DNA of 64,000 nucleotides from positions 1,096,001 to 1,160,000 of the forward strand of contig NC_088943.1 of the NCBI RefSeq assembly GCF_033473495.1, in the 5' to 3' direction. Within the stretch, counting starts at the first letter, position 1. Each line of letters starts with the position of its first letter. This DNA is from Cercospora beticola. Its lineage: Eukaryota > Ascomycota > Dothideomycetes > Mycosphaerellales > Mycosphaerellaceae. Below are positions 51,666-62,041 of the stretch, piece by piece. The position numbers and the translations under genes were made by a program. The notes below the pieces were generated by a model. It ran no database searches. It had not been told where the DNA came from and worked only from the letters and a program-made list of their open reading frames with translations.

Positions 51666-53812
51666 GATGCCGGTGGTTTTGGAGAGCTTAGAGTTTCTTG
51701 TTTACGTTGATGCTGGTAGTGAGCGAATGTCTGAAGGTATTGGCAATGAGTATCAGAAACTGAAGCTATATACCAAGAGTGACAACACAGTACTTACGCG
51801 TTCTGCAGCTGTGCAATGGCAAATCCTTCACGAAAAATAGAAACGGGTGTGGAGGTTGGTTTTGGGCGCAGCAAGGACAAACAACAGATGAAGGGGGCTG
51901 AGGATGCAGCCTTGTGTTTAAACGACGATCCCGCTTCCTCAGGTGATGTGATCTCCGTTCTAACTGCAATTGGCAATGCCTTCTTATGATGTCAAGGCTT
52001 GGGGAGATGCGCTATGGCTTGCAAAAAGCTGGTTCCAGCGTGAGACCTGTTTCTGGCCCTTTTGCGAAATTGCACCGCCTCGTGCCTCTTACGCCTCTGG
52101 CGCGAGGTTTGCGGAGGAGTTCAAACGCGGATTGGCACGGCGACGAACTAACGGCCGGATTGCACGCGTCCCGCCGTCTTGGCCTTCCAACAGCCACGCA
52201 TGCTGTGCCCAGGTACCAGTTACGGGTCATGCTTTTGTGCAAGGCGTTCGCGTTCGGGTCGACTTGCTGTACGTCGATTTCTGCACACATGCTTATGGCA
52301 TCTGACGGTGGCGGCGAAGAGTGGATGTTGCAGCTGGGTAAGCTGATGTCGTGAACATCCTGGCCGCGCCCCTGTCCAGCTATGACCACATAGCCTGTGC
52401 AGACGCCAAGACGGACTTTCCGGCCTTGTGTTTGACTTTGAGTGTCCCGTCTTCAGGACTTCAGCACTCCCTCATCACTGCATATGCAGGCAGAAGAAGT
52501 GAAGCAGAAGGCTTGATGCTCCTGAATTGTTGCAGACCAGCTCACAAGCAGCCTCAGCTGAAGTGTTGTACCGACTCGCGAGTCATGACTTCAAGGTTCG
52601 ATCAGCTGAGTCTAAGGCTCTGTCTAGCCACTCCCAGCGCCAGAAGTACACTCATCAATGCCCAAAAAATCATCATAAAGAACGGCAGAACTTCCGCAGA
52701 ACGACAAACTCCGTCTTGAGCTCTGTTCCGAACAGGGATCCAGCTTTCAATTCCTCTGCTTAATCCTGCTATAGTCAAGGCAAGTTCATGGGCCGCTAGG
52801 AAGTTTGCGAAGACATACTACACGTCCAGAGTATGCCCGATGCTTGCAAAGCCATAATGGACAGCGACACCCTCTCAAGCACGAGTAGGTCCCAGGTATC
52901 GCATCAAAGGAGAGTACGGGAAATATTGCCAGTGAGAGGAAAGTCGATGTAGATGACTGGAAAATAGACAATCGTCCATCGAAGTATTCAAAGATGCGAG
53001 TACGATTCCGCCGGCCAATGGCACAGAAACGAGTCTGCAAAAGTTCCGAACACACCAGCGGCTGTGTGCGTTCAATCAGGGAACTGCGAATCATTGCCGG
53101 ATCCTATCTTGAAACTGTATGAAGAGGATTCAGAGTCCTCCGGATTCAGATAAATCTTCTCGGGACATTGGAGCAGGGGTGGCAGCATGTGATTGATCTC
53201 AACAACGCGTACATCAGTCGAAGCGTTCAGTCGGGTGAGGCGATTTCAGGCCCGATCTCAGCTTCGAGGAGCAGTCCCGTGTACTCTTCTTGTTGTTACT
53301 GACGCTCGGTTTCGTATGCCTCTGTGGTTCGTGCAGCTCCACTGGTACCAGACAGGACCATCGCAGCAGAGAGCGTGGTCGGTAGCCTATAGTGCAAGCT
53401 GACAAAGAAGTGCCTCATGTCTCGAACTAGGAGAAGGACGAACGCGCAGGTACAACGAGTCGCCGTTACTGCCCCGGGAGCTGTCAAACTATGATGCTGG
53501 GTAGCTGCCATCGTTACTCTAAGCGCGAGGCTTCTCCATGTGGTTTGGACGAATCAGCAGGTATTTCAACGTATGAACGAACCAAGACAGTGAGAAGAGC
53601 AGTTTCCAGTATTGTACAATTATTAGATGCAGATGTATGTTGGCTACGAGCTGTCGTTGTCCGATAAAGTGTCTCATTTCCTTACCCATGTAGTCTTGGC
53701 AAGCAGATTCGGCCATATCCGCTGAGCCGAGGCTCCTGCCGACGACGTGTCTGCACATTCGTGAACGCGACTTCAAGTCGAAGCCTTCCCGATCAAAGAA
53801 ACGCGCCTCAAG
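51666..53812. other. Long intergenic region before PEX10
   Basis: 2.1 kb with no gene I can support. Frames are short and inconsistent and show no signal peptide or domain. It holds the promoters of the 11-mer-repeat gene and PEX10. Confidence 0.4.
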
Positions 53813-55027
53813 ATGTCGGATCACGTTCGTGATAGCAGTAAACCTGTATCCGAGGACCCAACGCGAAACTTCAATTACCCTTGGGCAGCGGCGCCAGACA
53901 TCATCCGATCCAACCAAAAGGATGCCTACTTCCAATCCGTGCTTCTGACACAACTCTCGGCAGTGATACGGTCTCTTTATGGCACGCGTTCAGAGCACAA
54001 ATGGTCCAACGAAGCTTCAGTATTCACAGAGCTTCTCTATCTGGGCCTGACCACGTTCATCGGCAATCGGACCTTGGGCGAGGAATACTGCGACATTGTA
54101 CAAGTCGAAGATGATACAAATCGCCTCCCATCCGTCAGCAGACGCGGAGGCTACATCTTATCCAGCGTACTACTTCCTTACATCCTAACACGCTTCCTCC
54201 CGGCCTTCCGCAAACGCCTCCGAGCCAAATTAGAGAAGACACTCAAGAAAGCCCACCACCGACGAGTATCCGACTCCACCCAAATCAAGAACCCTCCAAA
54301 AAAGGTCAACCAATTCCAAGAATATGTGCTCAAGCACTTGGACTCCATCACATCTCCAGCTCCAATCTACGCCGTCAGTCTCGCAATCTTCTACTTCACA
54401 GGCGCCTACTACCAACTCTCCAAACGCATCTTCGGCCTCCGCTACGTCTTCACCCGCAAACTCACCGAAGACGACCAACGCGCCGGCTACGAAGTTCTTG
54501 GAGTCCTCCTCGTAGTCCAAATGGTCGTTCAAGGCTATCTGCACATGAAGACAACATACTCAAACATCCAAACCCAACCTTCCAGCAACACCAGCACTTC
54601 CTTACTCCAAAGAAGCAACTCCTCCAACCTGGACCCCAACGGCGAACTCTCCGACGCAATCTCCATCGAAGGAGAAATTTTCGAAGAAGAAGATTCCAAC
54701 CCTTTCAACACTCCTCTCCTCTTCGAAACACAACACACTGGAAGTTCTCCCGAGGCGATTTCGAAACGTATAGCGCAAACGACTCATACACCTGTCACAA
54801 AAGGGCCGCGTTATGATTTGAAGGACGAAGCGACAATGCAATGGATCTCAGGCGATCAGACAAGGAAATGTACGCTATGTTTGGAACCGATGAAAGACCC
54901 CAGCGTGACGACGTGCGGACATGTATTTTGTTGGAGTTGTGTGACGGATTGGTTGAGAGAGCAGCCTATGTGTCCGCTTTGTAGACAAGGGGCTTTAGTG
55001 CAGCATGTATTGCCATTGAGGGGGTGA
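53813..55027 (+). CDS. PEX10: Peroxisomal RING E3 ligase Pex10
   Basis: Single exon, 404 residues. The N-terminal Pex2/Pex12-type domain begins with YPWAAAPDIIRSNQKDAYFQ and ends in membrane segments (for example APIYAVSLAIFYFTGAYYQL and AGYEVLGVLLVVQMVVQGYL). A Ser/Asn-rich acidic linker follows. The C-terminal RING reads CTLCLEPMKDPSVTTCGHVF and CPLC, C3HC4 type, about residues 354-392. The complex Pex2-Pex10-Pex12 ubiquitinates Pex5 for recycling, so it is needed for matrix protein import. Composition flips inside the gene: the segment before about 54730 is C-rich on the coding strand and the last 300 bases are G-rich. Confidence 0.93.
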   Translation: MSDHVRDSSKPVSEDPTRNFNYPWAAAPDIIRSNQKDAYFQSVLLTQLSAVIRSLYGTRSEHKWSNEASVFTELLYLGLTTFIGNRTLGEEYCDIVQVEDDTNRLPSVSRRGGYILSSVLLPYILTRFLPAFRKRLRAKLEKTLKKAHHRRVSDSTQIKNPPKKVNQFQEYVLKHLDSITSPAPIYAVSLAIFYFTGAYYQLSKRIFGLRYVFTRKLTEDDQRAGYEVLGVLLVVQMVVQGYLHMKTTYSNIQTQPSSNTSTSLLQRSNSSNLDPNGELSDAISIEGEIFEEEDSNPFNTPLLFETQHTGSSPEAISKRIAQTTHTPVTKGPRYDLKDEATMQWISGDQTRKCTLCLEPMKDPSVTTCGHVFCWSCVTDWLREQPMCPLCRQGALVQHVLPLRG

Positions 55028-55757
55028 TCAAAATGCATCTGGATGGGAGGATGGGGAGAGAAAGAAAGTATGTAATCATGTGGGATGTGCAAAATGTATT
55101 TCTTTCAATGTATCTTCATCTTCGTTCCGATCTTTGTATTCACTACAGTGTTAATCCCGTGCATCTTCATTATCCATTATGCATTATCATGCACCCATCC
55201 CATTGCTGCTCGTCCTCCTCTGAGAGAAATGCAAAAAACAGAAGAAGTAAAACACAGTGAGACAAGACTCTCTCTCTTCCTCTCCCGTTGGGTATCTCGC
55301 CAAAAACACAACAGCCACTGGCTCGCAAAACTATCCGCGGCTCAGACCTCTCCACTTCGTCGACGTCTCATATGTCCTCATGAGCTCCATCATCATCTCA
55401 CATGAGACTCAGCTTTCGTTCCGCGACCACATCATGACCAGACTCCAGCCTCGCCGGATCAGACTGCGCTCTCCTCCTCAAATTCGAAATCCTCTCCCTA
55501 ATACCCATCATAATCGGCGTCCTCGTCATGAGCTTAAAAGGGCTAACAGGCGCAGAAGTCTTTCCTCGTCCAGCGAGGATTTCCGTCGCGCCGTCCAAGC
55601 CCATATAATGAGCGCTCACTCTCGCCTTCAGCGATTTAGCGCGACGTATAGCACGTTCAGGTGAGCCGCTGAGTTTTAGAGTACTGCTGCTTCTACTAGC
55701 AGCCATCAGCGTTGTATCGAAACAATGTGACTCGAGGCCAGCGGGAGTAATGAAATG
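55028..55757. other. Convergent stretch between PEX10 and Arf-GAP gene
   Basis: About 730 bases. Apart from the doubtful 102-aa frame listed next, nothing is supported. Confidence 0.4.
55398..55706 (-). CDS. Possible small basic protein, doubtful
   Basis: A 102-residue frame from ATG to stop on the minus strand, rich in Arg, Ser and Lys (SPERAIRRAKSLKARVSAHY). It has plausible codon use and no low-complexity bias, but it lies between two converging genes where 3' untranslated sequence is expected, and no family is recognised. Splicing was not resolved. Include only as a candidate. Confidence 0.3.
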   Translation of the reverse strand: MAASRSSSTLKLSGSPERAIRRAKSLKARVSAHYMGLDGATEILAGRGKTSAPVSPFKLMTRTPIMMGIRERISNLRRRAQSDPARLESGHDVVAERKLSLM

Positions 55758-58700
55758 CTACTTCTTCACAAAGCCTTCGATGGCGTCTGATGCTCGGCTC
55801 TTGGGTCGACCGCTGCTGTTGCGGTGTAGAAGTTTTTCTCGATCGCGGGAGAGGCTGCCAGGGGATGAGCCCATGCCGGAGTTCGGTAATGGAGCCAGGT
55901 TATCGCCATTGGCTTCCATGCCGGCGCTGGTCTCGGTCTTGCCTAATCTTTGCTCTCGCTTGAGCTCAAGATACATTCTCGCATGGTCGGAGAGTGGGAA
56001 TGGCGAAGGCTCTGTTGGGATGTCGGCGCCGTTCTGTAGCAAGAGTTCCGCCACGGGAAATGGCTTTCGTGGGAGCGGACTTGATGGTCGTGGGGCACCC
56101 GAGAGCGAGGAGCCAGAAGCGTGCCTGATGCTTGAAGCTGCTGCACTGGCGGGTGCAGCTGGATCGGCGGCTGCCAATGCCAGATATACGGCATGCGTCG
56201 CTCGTACGCGATCGTGGGCATTCGGATTGGCTCGCAGCGCGAGTGCGTGGAGGACGCCCTGAATGTCATTCTTCTTAATGCTCGTCAAAAGGAGGTCATC
56301 AGGCGTATTCGGCGCCGCTGGTTGCTGTACATATGTGCGGTCGCTGTATTTTGCGGTGATGAAATGCAGCCTTTGATCTCTCGTCGAATGTGGCGAAGGC
56401 TTGAGGAAGCGGTCGAGCTTAGCCTCCCAGATCATGTTACTAACGCGATTACCGATCAGGAGTAGGGCCTCGACAATATCTTGTGTCGCGAACGAGGTAT
56501 CGAGAGTCAATCCCCGAACCTTGGAGATGTGTGTGCCTAATGAACGATGGATACCACTACACTCGATGCAAAGTAGCACACCAAGGTTGATAGAACACCA
56601 ATCAACCTTCGCGTCGGATCCACAATCAGCACAGACTTTGTTGCCCTCGTCGGCGTTTTTGATGCGTTGAAGAAGTGCGGAAGGCTCAGGTTCACTTTCC
56701 ATCCGCTTGTATGCAGGCTTGTCGCCCGTCGTCGCATGTCTGCTCACAGCGCCTGAAGCAGAGATCCTGTTAGGATTCGATGTCTGCCTGTGCCCTGAGA
56801 AGGAAGAGCTCTTTCCCGTCAAGACTGCAGCAATGTCTTTGCGATGCGAGTTGGCGGGCGAGGGCGTTGCTGGGAGCGGCTGGGTCTTATTCTCGAACGC
56901 GCTCTGCAAGGCGTTGTTGATGGCGCCGATCCAGGCGCGTAGATCGTCCTCAGATGGGGCCTGATATACGCGCGTGAACTGCGGCGTGATAACCTCGAAG
57001 CAGAATCGACGATCAGCATTCCGTGCTTCGCGAACAGATGCCATCCTGAGATCAATCGGGTCCATGTGCAGATCAAGCTTGTCCTTCCAGTTCACGTACT
57101 CCGAAAGCTTGCCTTGGTCTAGCACGATCCAGAATTTGTGCCAACCAGGTTTGGTGATGCCCTTCGGATCAACGTGGCTGCCGGGTCTGCTCAAGGCCCA
57201 CAAGAGTCCTTCTTTTCGCATAGTTGCGCCATTATTGAGGGTTGTGCTCGAATTGTCTTCCAGATCACGAATACCCTTGAACTTGCTCGCGGGACTTGTG
57301 GAATTGGCGGCAACTGAGCTGGTGGGTGTGTTGAGCATGCCATTCGCGATGGTTTGCCCATTCATATGGCTTGCAGAGGGAGGAGACTGCGAAAGCGCCG
57401 CGCCGCCACTCAAGCTGGTTGTCCTCATAGGCACGCCCTCGCCTCGAGCTTGTTCTCTGACTGACGTCGAGTGCGAGAGACCACCAGCCGGAGCAATGTT
57501 GCCGTCTTCGTTTGTAAGTTTCGTGCTTGTCTCCAAAGCGCGACGTTTCTCTTCTCGTTCCTGGCGCAGCAGCTTGAAATCCTGATCGGCCAGTCGGACC
57601 TCCGCAACGAGGGCATCCAGCTGCGGAATCATGTCTTCCACTTTCTTCGCAGTCGCGAGGTAGCTTTTTGCCTGTGCATCAGCATACTTTGTTAAATGCG
57701 ACAACACTTCTTGATCTTTGCGCCCGCCATGGAGATCGTGCATGAAGCTCGAATAATCGAATCGCTTGAGCTCGAAAGTCCTCCGCTTGGCTTGATACTT
57801 CTCGTCACTTCGTACGACCTTCTTTTCTTTGAGCGACTCAGTTCTTTGGCCAAGATACTTGCCCACAAAAGCATAGTATTCCTTGCTCTCCTCGTCGAAC
57901 TCCCTTTTCTTGTTGTCTGCTTGTTTGATCTCAAAATTGTAGAGCTTGCTAATCGGTTCAATGATGAGCTTCTGTAGATTGACTGTGTTCTGCTTCTCGT
58001 AATGTAATATCTCTTTCGCGATCTTCTCGAAATAGTGATCGAGCGCGGGTTGGACGGCGTTCGCATTCGATGTCGCGGCATCTCGTAGTGCGTTCATGAA
58101 GTCCGCAACGGCTTGGTTGCATGCTTGTTGGGCAGATTCCGCCGCCTCGGCCGTCTTCAACACTTTCTTCATTCGCTGCCTCATGCTGCTCGTCTTCTGC
58201 TCCAGCGAACGCATTGTGGCTCGGAAAAGTGGTCCATCCTCATTAAGCGATGGATCCTCCCCAGGCTTGCATGTCGCCAGATCCACCTTCACTGGTCCTG
58301 CCATTGACTGCGTGCTCATAGTCGGAATCTGGCTCAGACCATCTTCCGGAATAGGTTCGAAGGTTGGCGATTGGGGCATATCCTTGTCTTTGAAGTCCTG
58401 ATAGCTGCCTTCTCCTTCAGAATCGCTCACGTTGCTGACTCTCGACTCGATCGATTGTGTGGAAGGTACTCGCAGTCTGGTCGGCATAGTGATCTGATTG
58501 GGATCGAGCATCGGCGACCGTGGAGCGGCACTGAAGAATCGCTGAGTATTTTGAACCCAGAAGCTGAAGCTTGCGAGTGTTTCCAGCTTGTGCGACCTCT
58601 GATTGTACTCAACAAAACTGCAACTATTCCTCCATCCTCCCCCTCGATCTTCCGACGGCTTCGGGGGCCGCCATTTCCATGACCAGCTAAACTGTGCGCT

Positions 58701-59213
58701 CGGGCTACCTCCCGTCGAATAATCCCCCACGAGCTGCACATTGGGGTTCTTGTGCAGATTTGGATCTGTGTGGAACTCTCGCACTACCAAGTGCTCGACC
58801 TCTTTGGGCGTTGATGCAAAAACATATGTCAGACCTGATATTGAAGTATCGAATGCCGTTGCTGTCGGTGATGTGCTGTTTGAATTCGCCGTTCCCACTG
58901 CGCCAGACTTCGCCTGCTGTCGGATGATGAATGTGAAATGGAAGTTGAGATCGTCGCCGTTCGATAACCGCAACAGGAATGAAGGTGGCATGCCGTTCAA
59001 AAGACTTTCCGGGTCCTGAACATAGTCCACCGGAGTGTCATCGCCGACGTCTTTATGCGCGCTGAATCGCGTCGCTGGAAATGCATTGGGAGATGCTCGA
59101 AACAATGTCTGGCCGCGCGAGTTGGTGACGTGGACGCTGGCGACTGAGAAGCGCGTCTGATCGCTCAGACAGATCGAGGCGCCATCGTACGGGCTGCTGG
59201 AGATGTTGCCCAT
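55758..59213 (-). CDS. BAR-PH-ArfGAP-ankyrin protein (Csx2-like Arf GTPase-activating protein)
   Basis: Single exon, 1151 residues. Starts MGNISSSP, a potential N-myristoylation site. An N-terminal region with beta-rich character is followed by a BAR-like coiled coil (about 330-560; EKIAKEILHYEKQNTVNLQK), a PH domain (about 680-790; KEGLLWALSRPGSHVDPKGI, RFCFEVITPQ) and the Arf-GAP zinc finger CADCGSDAKVDWCSINLGVL with CIEC and the arginine finger in SGIHRSLGTH (about 850-900). Ankyrin-like sequence (IQGVLHALALRANPNAHDRV) follows. The layout is that of ACAP/ASAP-type GAPs and S. pombe Csx2. It should promote GTP hydrolysis on Arf at endosomal or plasma membranes. Confidence 0.92.
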   Translation of the reverse strand: MGNISSSPYDGASICLSDQTRFSVASVHVTNSRGQTLFRASPNAFPATRFSAHKDVGDDTPVDYVQDPESLLNGMPPSFLLRLSNGDDLNFHFTFIIRQQAKSGAVGTANSNSTSPTATAFDTSISGLTYVFASTPKEVEHLVVREFHTDPNLHKNPNVQLVGDYSTGGSPSAQFSWSWKWRPPKPSEDRGGGWRNSCSFVEYNQRSHKLETLASFSFWVQNTQRFFSAAPRSPMLDPNQITMPTRLRVPSTQSIESRVSNVSDSEGEGSYQDFKDKDMPQSPTFEPIPEDGLSQIPTMSTQSMAGPVKVDLATCKPGEDPSLNEDGPLFRATMRSLEQKTSSMRQRMKKVLKTAEAAESAQQACNQAVADFMNALRDAATSNANAVQPALDHYFEKIAKEILHYEKQNTVNLQKLIIEPISKLYNFEIKQADNKKREFDEESKEYYAFVGKYLGQRTESLKEKKVVRSDEKYQAKRRTFELKRFDYSSFMHDLHGGRKDQEVLSHLTKYADAQAKSYLATAKKVEDMIPQLDALVAEVRLADQDFKLLRQEREEKRRALETSTKLTNEDGNIAPAGGLSHSTSVREQARGEGVPMRTTSLSGGAALSQSPPSASHMNGQTIANGMLNTPTSSVAANSTSPASKFKGIRDLEDNSSTTLNNGATMRKEGLLWALSRPGSHVDPKGITKPGWHKFWIVLDQGKLSEYVNWKDKLDLHMDPIDLRMASVREARNADRRFCFEVITPQFTRVYQAPSEDDLRAWIGAINNALQSAFENKTQPLPATPSPANSHRKDIAAVLTGKSSSFSGHRQTSNPNRISASGAVSRHATTGDKPAYKRMESEPEPSALLQRIKNADEGNKVCADCGSDAKVDWCSINLGVLLCIECSGIHRSLGTHISKVRGLTLDTSFATQDIVEALLLIGNRVSNMIWEAKLDRFLKPSPHSTRDQRLHFITAKYSDRTYVQQPAAPNTPDDLLLTSIKKNDIQGVLHALALRANPNAHDRVRATHAVYLALAAADPAAPASAAASSIRHASGSSLSGAPRPSSPLPRKPFPVAELLLQNGADIPTEPSPFPLSDHARMYLELKREQRLGKTETSAGMEANGDNLAPLPNSGMGSSPGSLSRDREKLLHRNSSGRPKSRASDAIEGFVKK

Positions 59214-60230
59214 CGTGGTCAGCCGGCGGGCTGGGGAGGCTCTCGAGCCTCACAACGTGGGCGGCGCAATGTGGGGGCCGTGGTCGCGGGGAGATGCTGG
59301 ATATGGGAAACTGGTTGCAATGGCTGGTCGAGGGTCGCGGACAGCAGGAGTAGTCGTTCGAGAGCAGAGTCGGGGGCGTGTGCAGCGCGGCAGATACGAG
59401 ACAAGAGATGCACAGGTCATGCAGGTCGTCGTCAGGGTCTGCCGCTCGATCTTGTGGGATGGAGGCAGGAGGCTAGCGTGGTTGCGTGTGCCAATGTGAC
59501 TCCGGTGGGCCTCCAGGAACCACCACTCTTTTTGCTGTCGTCGTTGGTATTGCTGTGGTCAAGGACCAGGTGAATATGGCGAAAATAACAAGACGACGTC
59601 CGCACCAGCGACAGCGTCTAGAGGGGTCATCGACGTTGGCCACGCACGGCCAGCGCGCGGATCTATGCCCACGTTTGCGATCGCAATTTCACCAGGCCAG
59701 GAGATCCGCAGCTCTTGATTGCCTGCTGCGCCGCTATCCCGAAGTGCTTCCCACGCGTTGTGACACCGTCGCCAACCTCTCCATATGCAACACGCCGGCT
59801 CTCAACAGACTCGCCAACTCACGCGAAAAGCATTACTCACACTTGTCGCAGACATGTGACCATCGACAACACGACAAGAATAGTAATGCCTCGAGGCAGC
59901 GCCACGCGGGCGGGCGTTACTCGTTGCCTGCAGTACGAGATGAAGTGCTGCAGGCCGCCGAACGATGAGTTACAGCATCGCCTCTGCTGATGACGACGCT
60001 GCGTGAAGACCGTCCGAGAGACATCGCAGGCGGCAGATTGAGTGGTCATACGTGTCAGGAACATTCATCACCTGTTGTCAGACGTGATATCAGGCAGCGT
60101 CTATACATGGCGAAAAGCCACCCAAATAGCTGCTACGATTAGAGTCTTGAACACATAAGTGGTACAGGGAATCGCGAAAGTCATGCTCAAAGCCGAGCTA
60201 GTCCTCTCTTCGATCTGTGAGAAGTTACAT
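59214..60230. other. Intergenic region between Arf-GAP and MAK11 genes
   Basis: About 1 kb containing the Arf-GAP promoter and the 3' end of MAK11. The overlapping frames near 59200-59990 have no recognisable feature. Confidence 0.4.
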
Positions 60231-61733
60231 CTAGTCGCTATCTTCGTCCGAATCGCCCTCAGCATCAGCACCCAGGCCAGCATCCGCCATATCTTCTGTT
60301 GCATCGTCCACTCCGTCACTCGCTTTCCCGTCCAACACAAACGCGCCTAAACAAGTCATGCGATCACCAGTCTCGTGGGTAGCCACCAATCGTCCAACTT
60401 GCTTCGTTGCACCCTTGGCCTCACTTGAGATTTCGTCCGCGCTCGCTGTCCATAGACGTATAGCACCGTCGCTGCCAGCAGTAACGAACAAAATGGGCGC
60501 ATTCGTCCCAGGAAGGTTGAGTGCTTCGAAGTCCTTGATCCGCCCAGAAACGCCAGCTGCTTCCCCTCCTAGCTGAGCCACGCACTTGAGTTGAGGCAAT
60601 TTGCTTGCCTCTGCAGAGTCTTCTGCAGAAGCGATGTTGTAGAGCAATATTCTCCCATCCTCTGTGGACAGTGCCAGCACATTGCTCCCGCCTTGCGTGG
60701 TCACAAATCTCATCTGATGCAGCTTCGTCGGCCGGTCTGGCTTGATAATCGCTTTCGGTTTTGAGTCCACTCCAAAGACGGCCGCCCCACGCTCAAATCC
60801 GACAATGTAGTTTTCGCCTGCCTCGTCCCATAAGATTCTCCTCCCCTCGCCACTGCTGAATTTGCTTTCTCCGACCTGCTTGAGAAGGTCGATGTCAAAG
60901 TTCAGCACACCAGCTTTCTTTCCTGTTGTCAAATTCCACAGCCGCAAACACTTCTCGCCCCTGCCTACGCTCAACATAAGTTTCTGGCTCGGATGTATCG
61001 CAAAGTCGTTGACTCCAGCAGGTATCTCGCCTGGCGCAGCCGTGTCTCCGGATGGCCGTCCCTGAGGTTTAGGTACCGGTGCCTTCATAGAACCCAGCAT
61101 CGTCCAGTCGCGTGTCCGTGATATCGCAATCGTGGAATCTTCTGCAGCACTGAACAGCTTCGACTTGATGGGAAAGTGCAAGCGTGTAATTGCTCGGTCA
61201 TGGTGAATCAAGCTTCCCAGGTTTTTGTTGCGAGGGTTCTCAGCAGCTGCAACTCCAGACAGAGATGGTAAATTTGGCTTTGCTCCAGGTGGCGGAGGTG
61301 CTGTCGATAAGCTGTAAACATTAATGCGCTCGTCCGAGGAGCCAGTGGCTAAGAGTCGTTTATCCGCATCCTCTGAAGGCGAGATGGCCAGACATCGAAT
61401 GGCTGAGGCGTGGGCTGCGAAAAGGAAAGTGTCTGAGAATGTGACTTTCTCGTCTTGCTTCGCAGGTCCGAGACTTGTTCGAGGTATGCGCGCCTGGAGC
61501 CCGTGGAGCACGCGCTCGTACGATCCGGTGACGATTTGGACGTGCAAGTCGTCCGTATGATTCTCTTTACTGCTATTAGATTTGTTCGCGGCAGGAGCTT
61601 TCTCGATGCTGCTTTTCTGAGATTTGGCTGCGGAAGTTTTGGTCGCGGGTGGAGGCGACAGCGCTGCCTTCTTCACCGGCTTCTGCTTGCCAGTCGCCTC
61701 TTCACGCTTCCGCTTCCCACTGACCGCAGCCAT
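60231..61733 (-). CDS. MAK11: WD40 ribosome biogenesis protein Mak11/PAK1IP1-like
   Basis: Single exon, 500 residues. A Lys/Ala-rich N-tail of about 60 residues precedes WD40 repeats with recognisable units: HASAIRCLAISPSEDADKRL-LATGSSDERINVYSL, IHHDRAITRLHFP, GVNDFAIHPSQKLMLSVGRG, and ILFVTAGSDGAIRLW. HDRAITRLHFP and HPS..LMLSVGRG are typical of Mak11/PAK1IP1, a nucleolar factor of 60S subunit maturation. The tail is acidic and ends in EGDSDEDSD. It diverges from VID21 over 308 bases. Confidence 0.88.
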   Translation of the reverse strand: MAAVSGKRKREEATGKQKPVKKAALSPPPATKTSAAKSQKSSIEKAPAANKSNSSKENHTDDLHVQIVTGSYERVLHGLQARIPRTSLGPAKQDEKVTFSDTFLFAAHASAIRCLAISPSEDADKRLLATGSSDERINVYSLSTAPPPPGAKPNLPSLSGVAAAENPRNKNLGSLIHHDRAITRLHFPIKSKLFSAAEDSTIAISRTRDWTMLGSMKAPVPKPQGRPSGDTAAPGEIPAGVNDFAIHPSQKLMLSVGRGEKCLRLWNLTTGKKAGVLNFDIDLLKQVGESKFSSGEGRRILWDEAGENYIVGFERGAAVFGVDSKPKAIIKPDRPTKLHQMRFVTTQGGSNVLALSTEDGRILLYNIASAEDSAEASKLPQLKCVAQLGGEAAGVSGRIKDFEALNLPGTNAPILFVTAGSDGAIRLWTASADEISSEAKGATKQVGRLVATHETGDRMTCLGAFVLDGKASDGVDDATEDMADAGLGADAEGDSDEDSD

Positions 61734-62041
61734 ATTTGTACTCTGGGAATTGCGTGGAAGCTTGTGGTGTCGTCGCTCGAGAAAAAAGTTCAGGACGCGG
61801 CAAGCTAAGGCCGACGGGAGTCCTCAGGCACGTTCAGTTTATCATCTGGGGAAGCAGGCCGCAAGAGCAAGCATCGTCGCATCACCACCCAGCAGAAGCG
61901 TCGCGGTCTCACGAACAGATAATCCTCCACCACGCCGAACCCGACGCCCACAATTCTCGCCCGTCGTCCCCCAGCAGCACGTCGCTCGTCTGTTGTTCGT
62001 TGCTGAATGACAGATGCAGCGCACTGGAAGGCGACGAGTTC
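61734..62041. promoter_or_regulatory. Divergent promoter MAK11/VID21
   Basis: 308 bases between two start codons. No specific element was identified. Confidence 0.4.
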
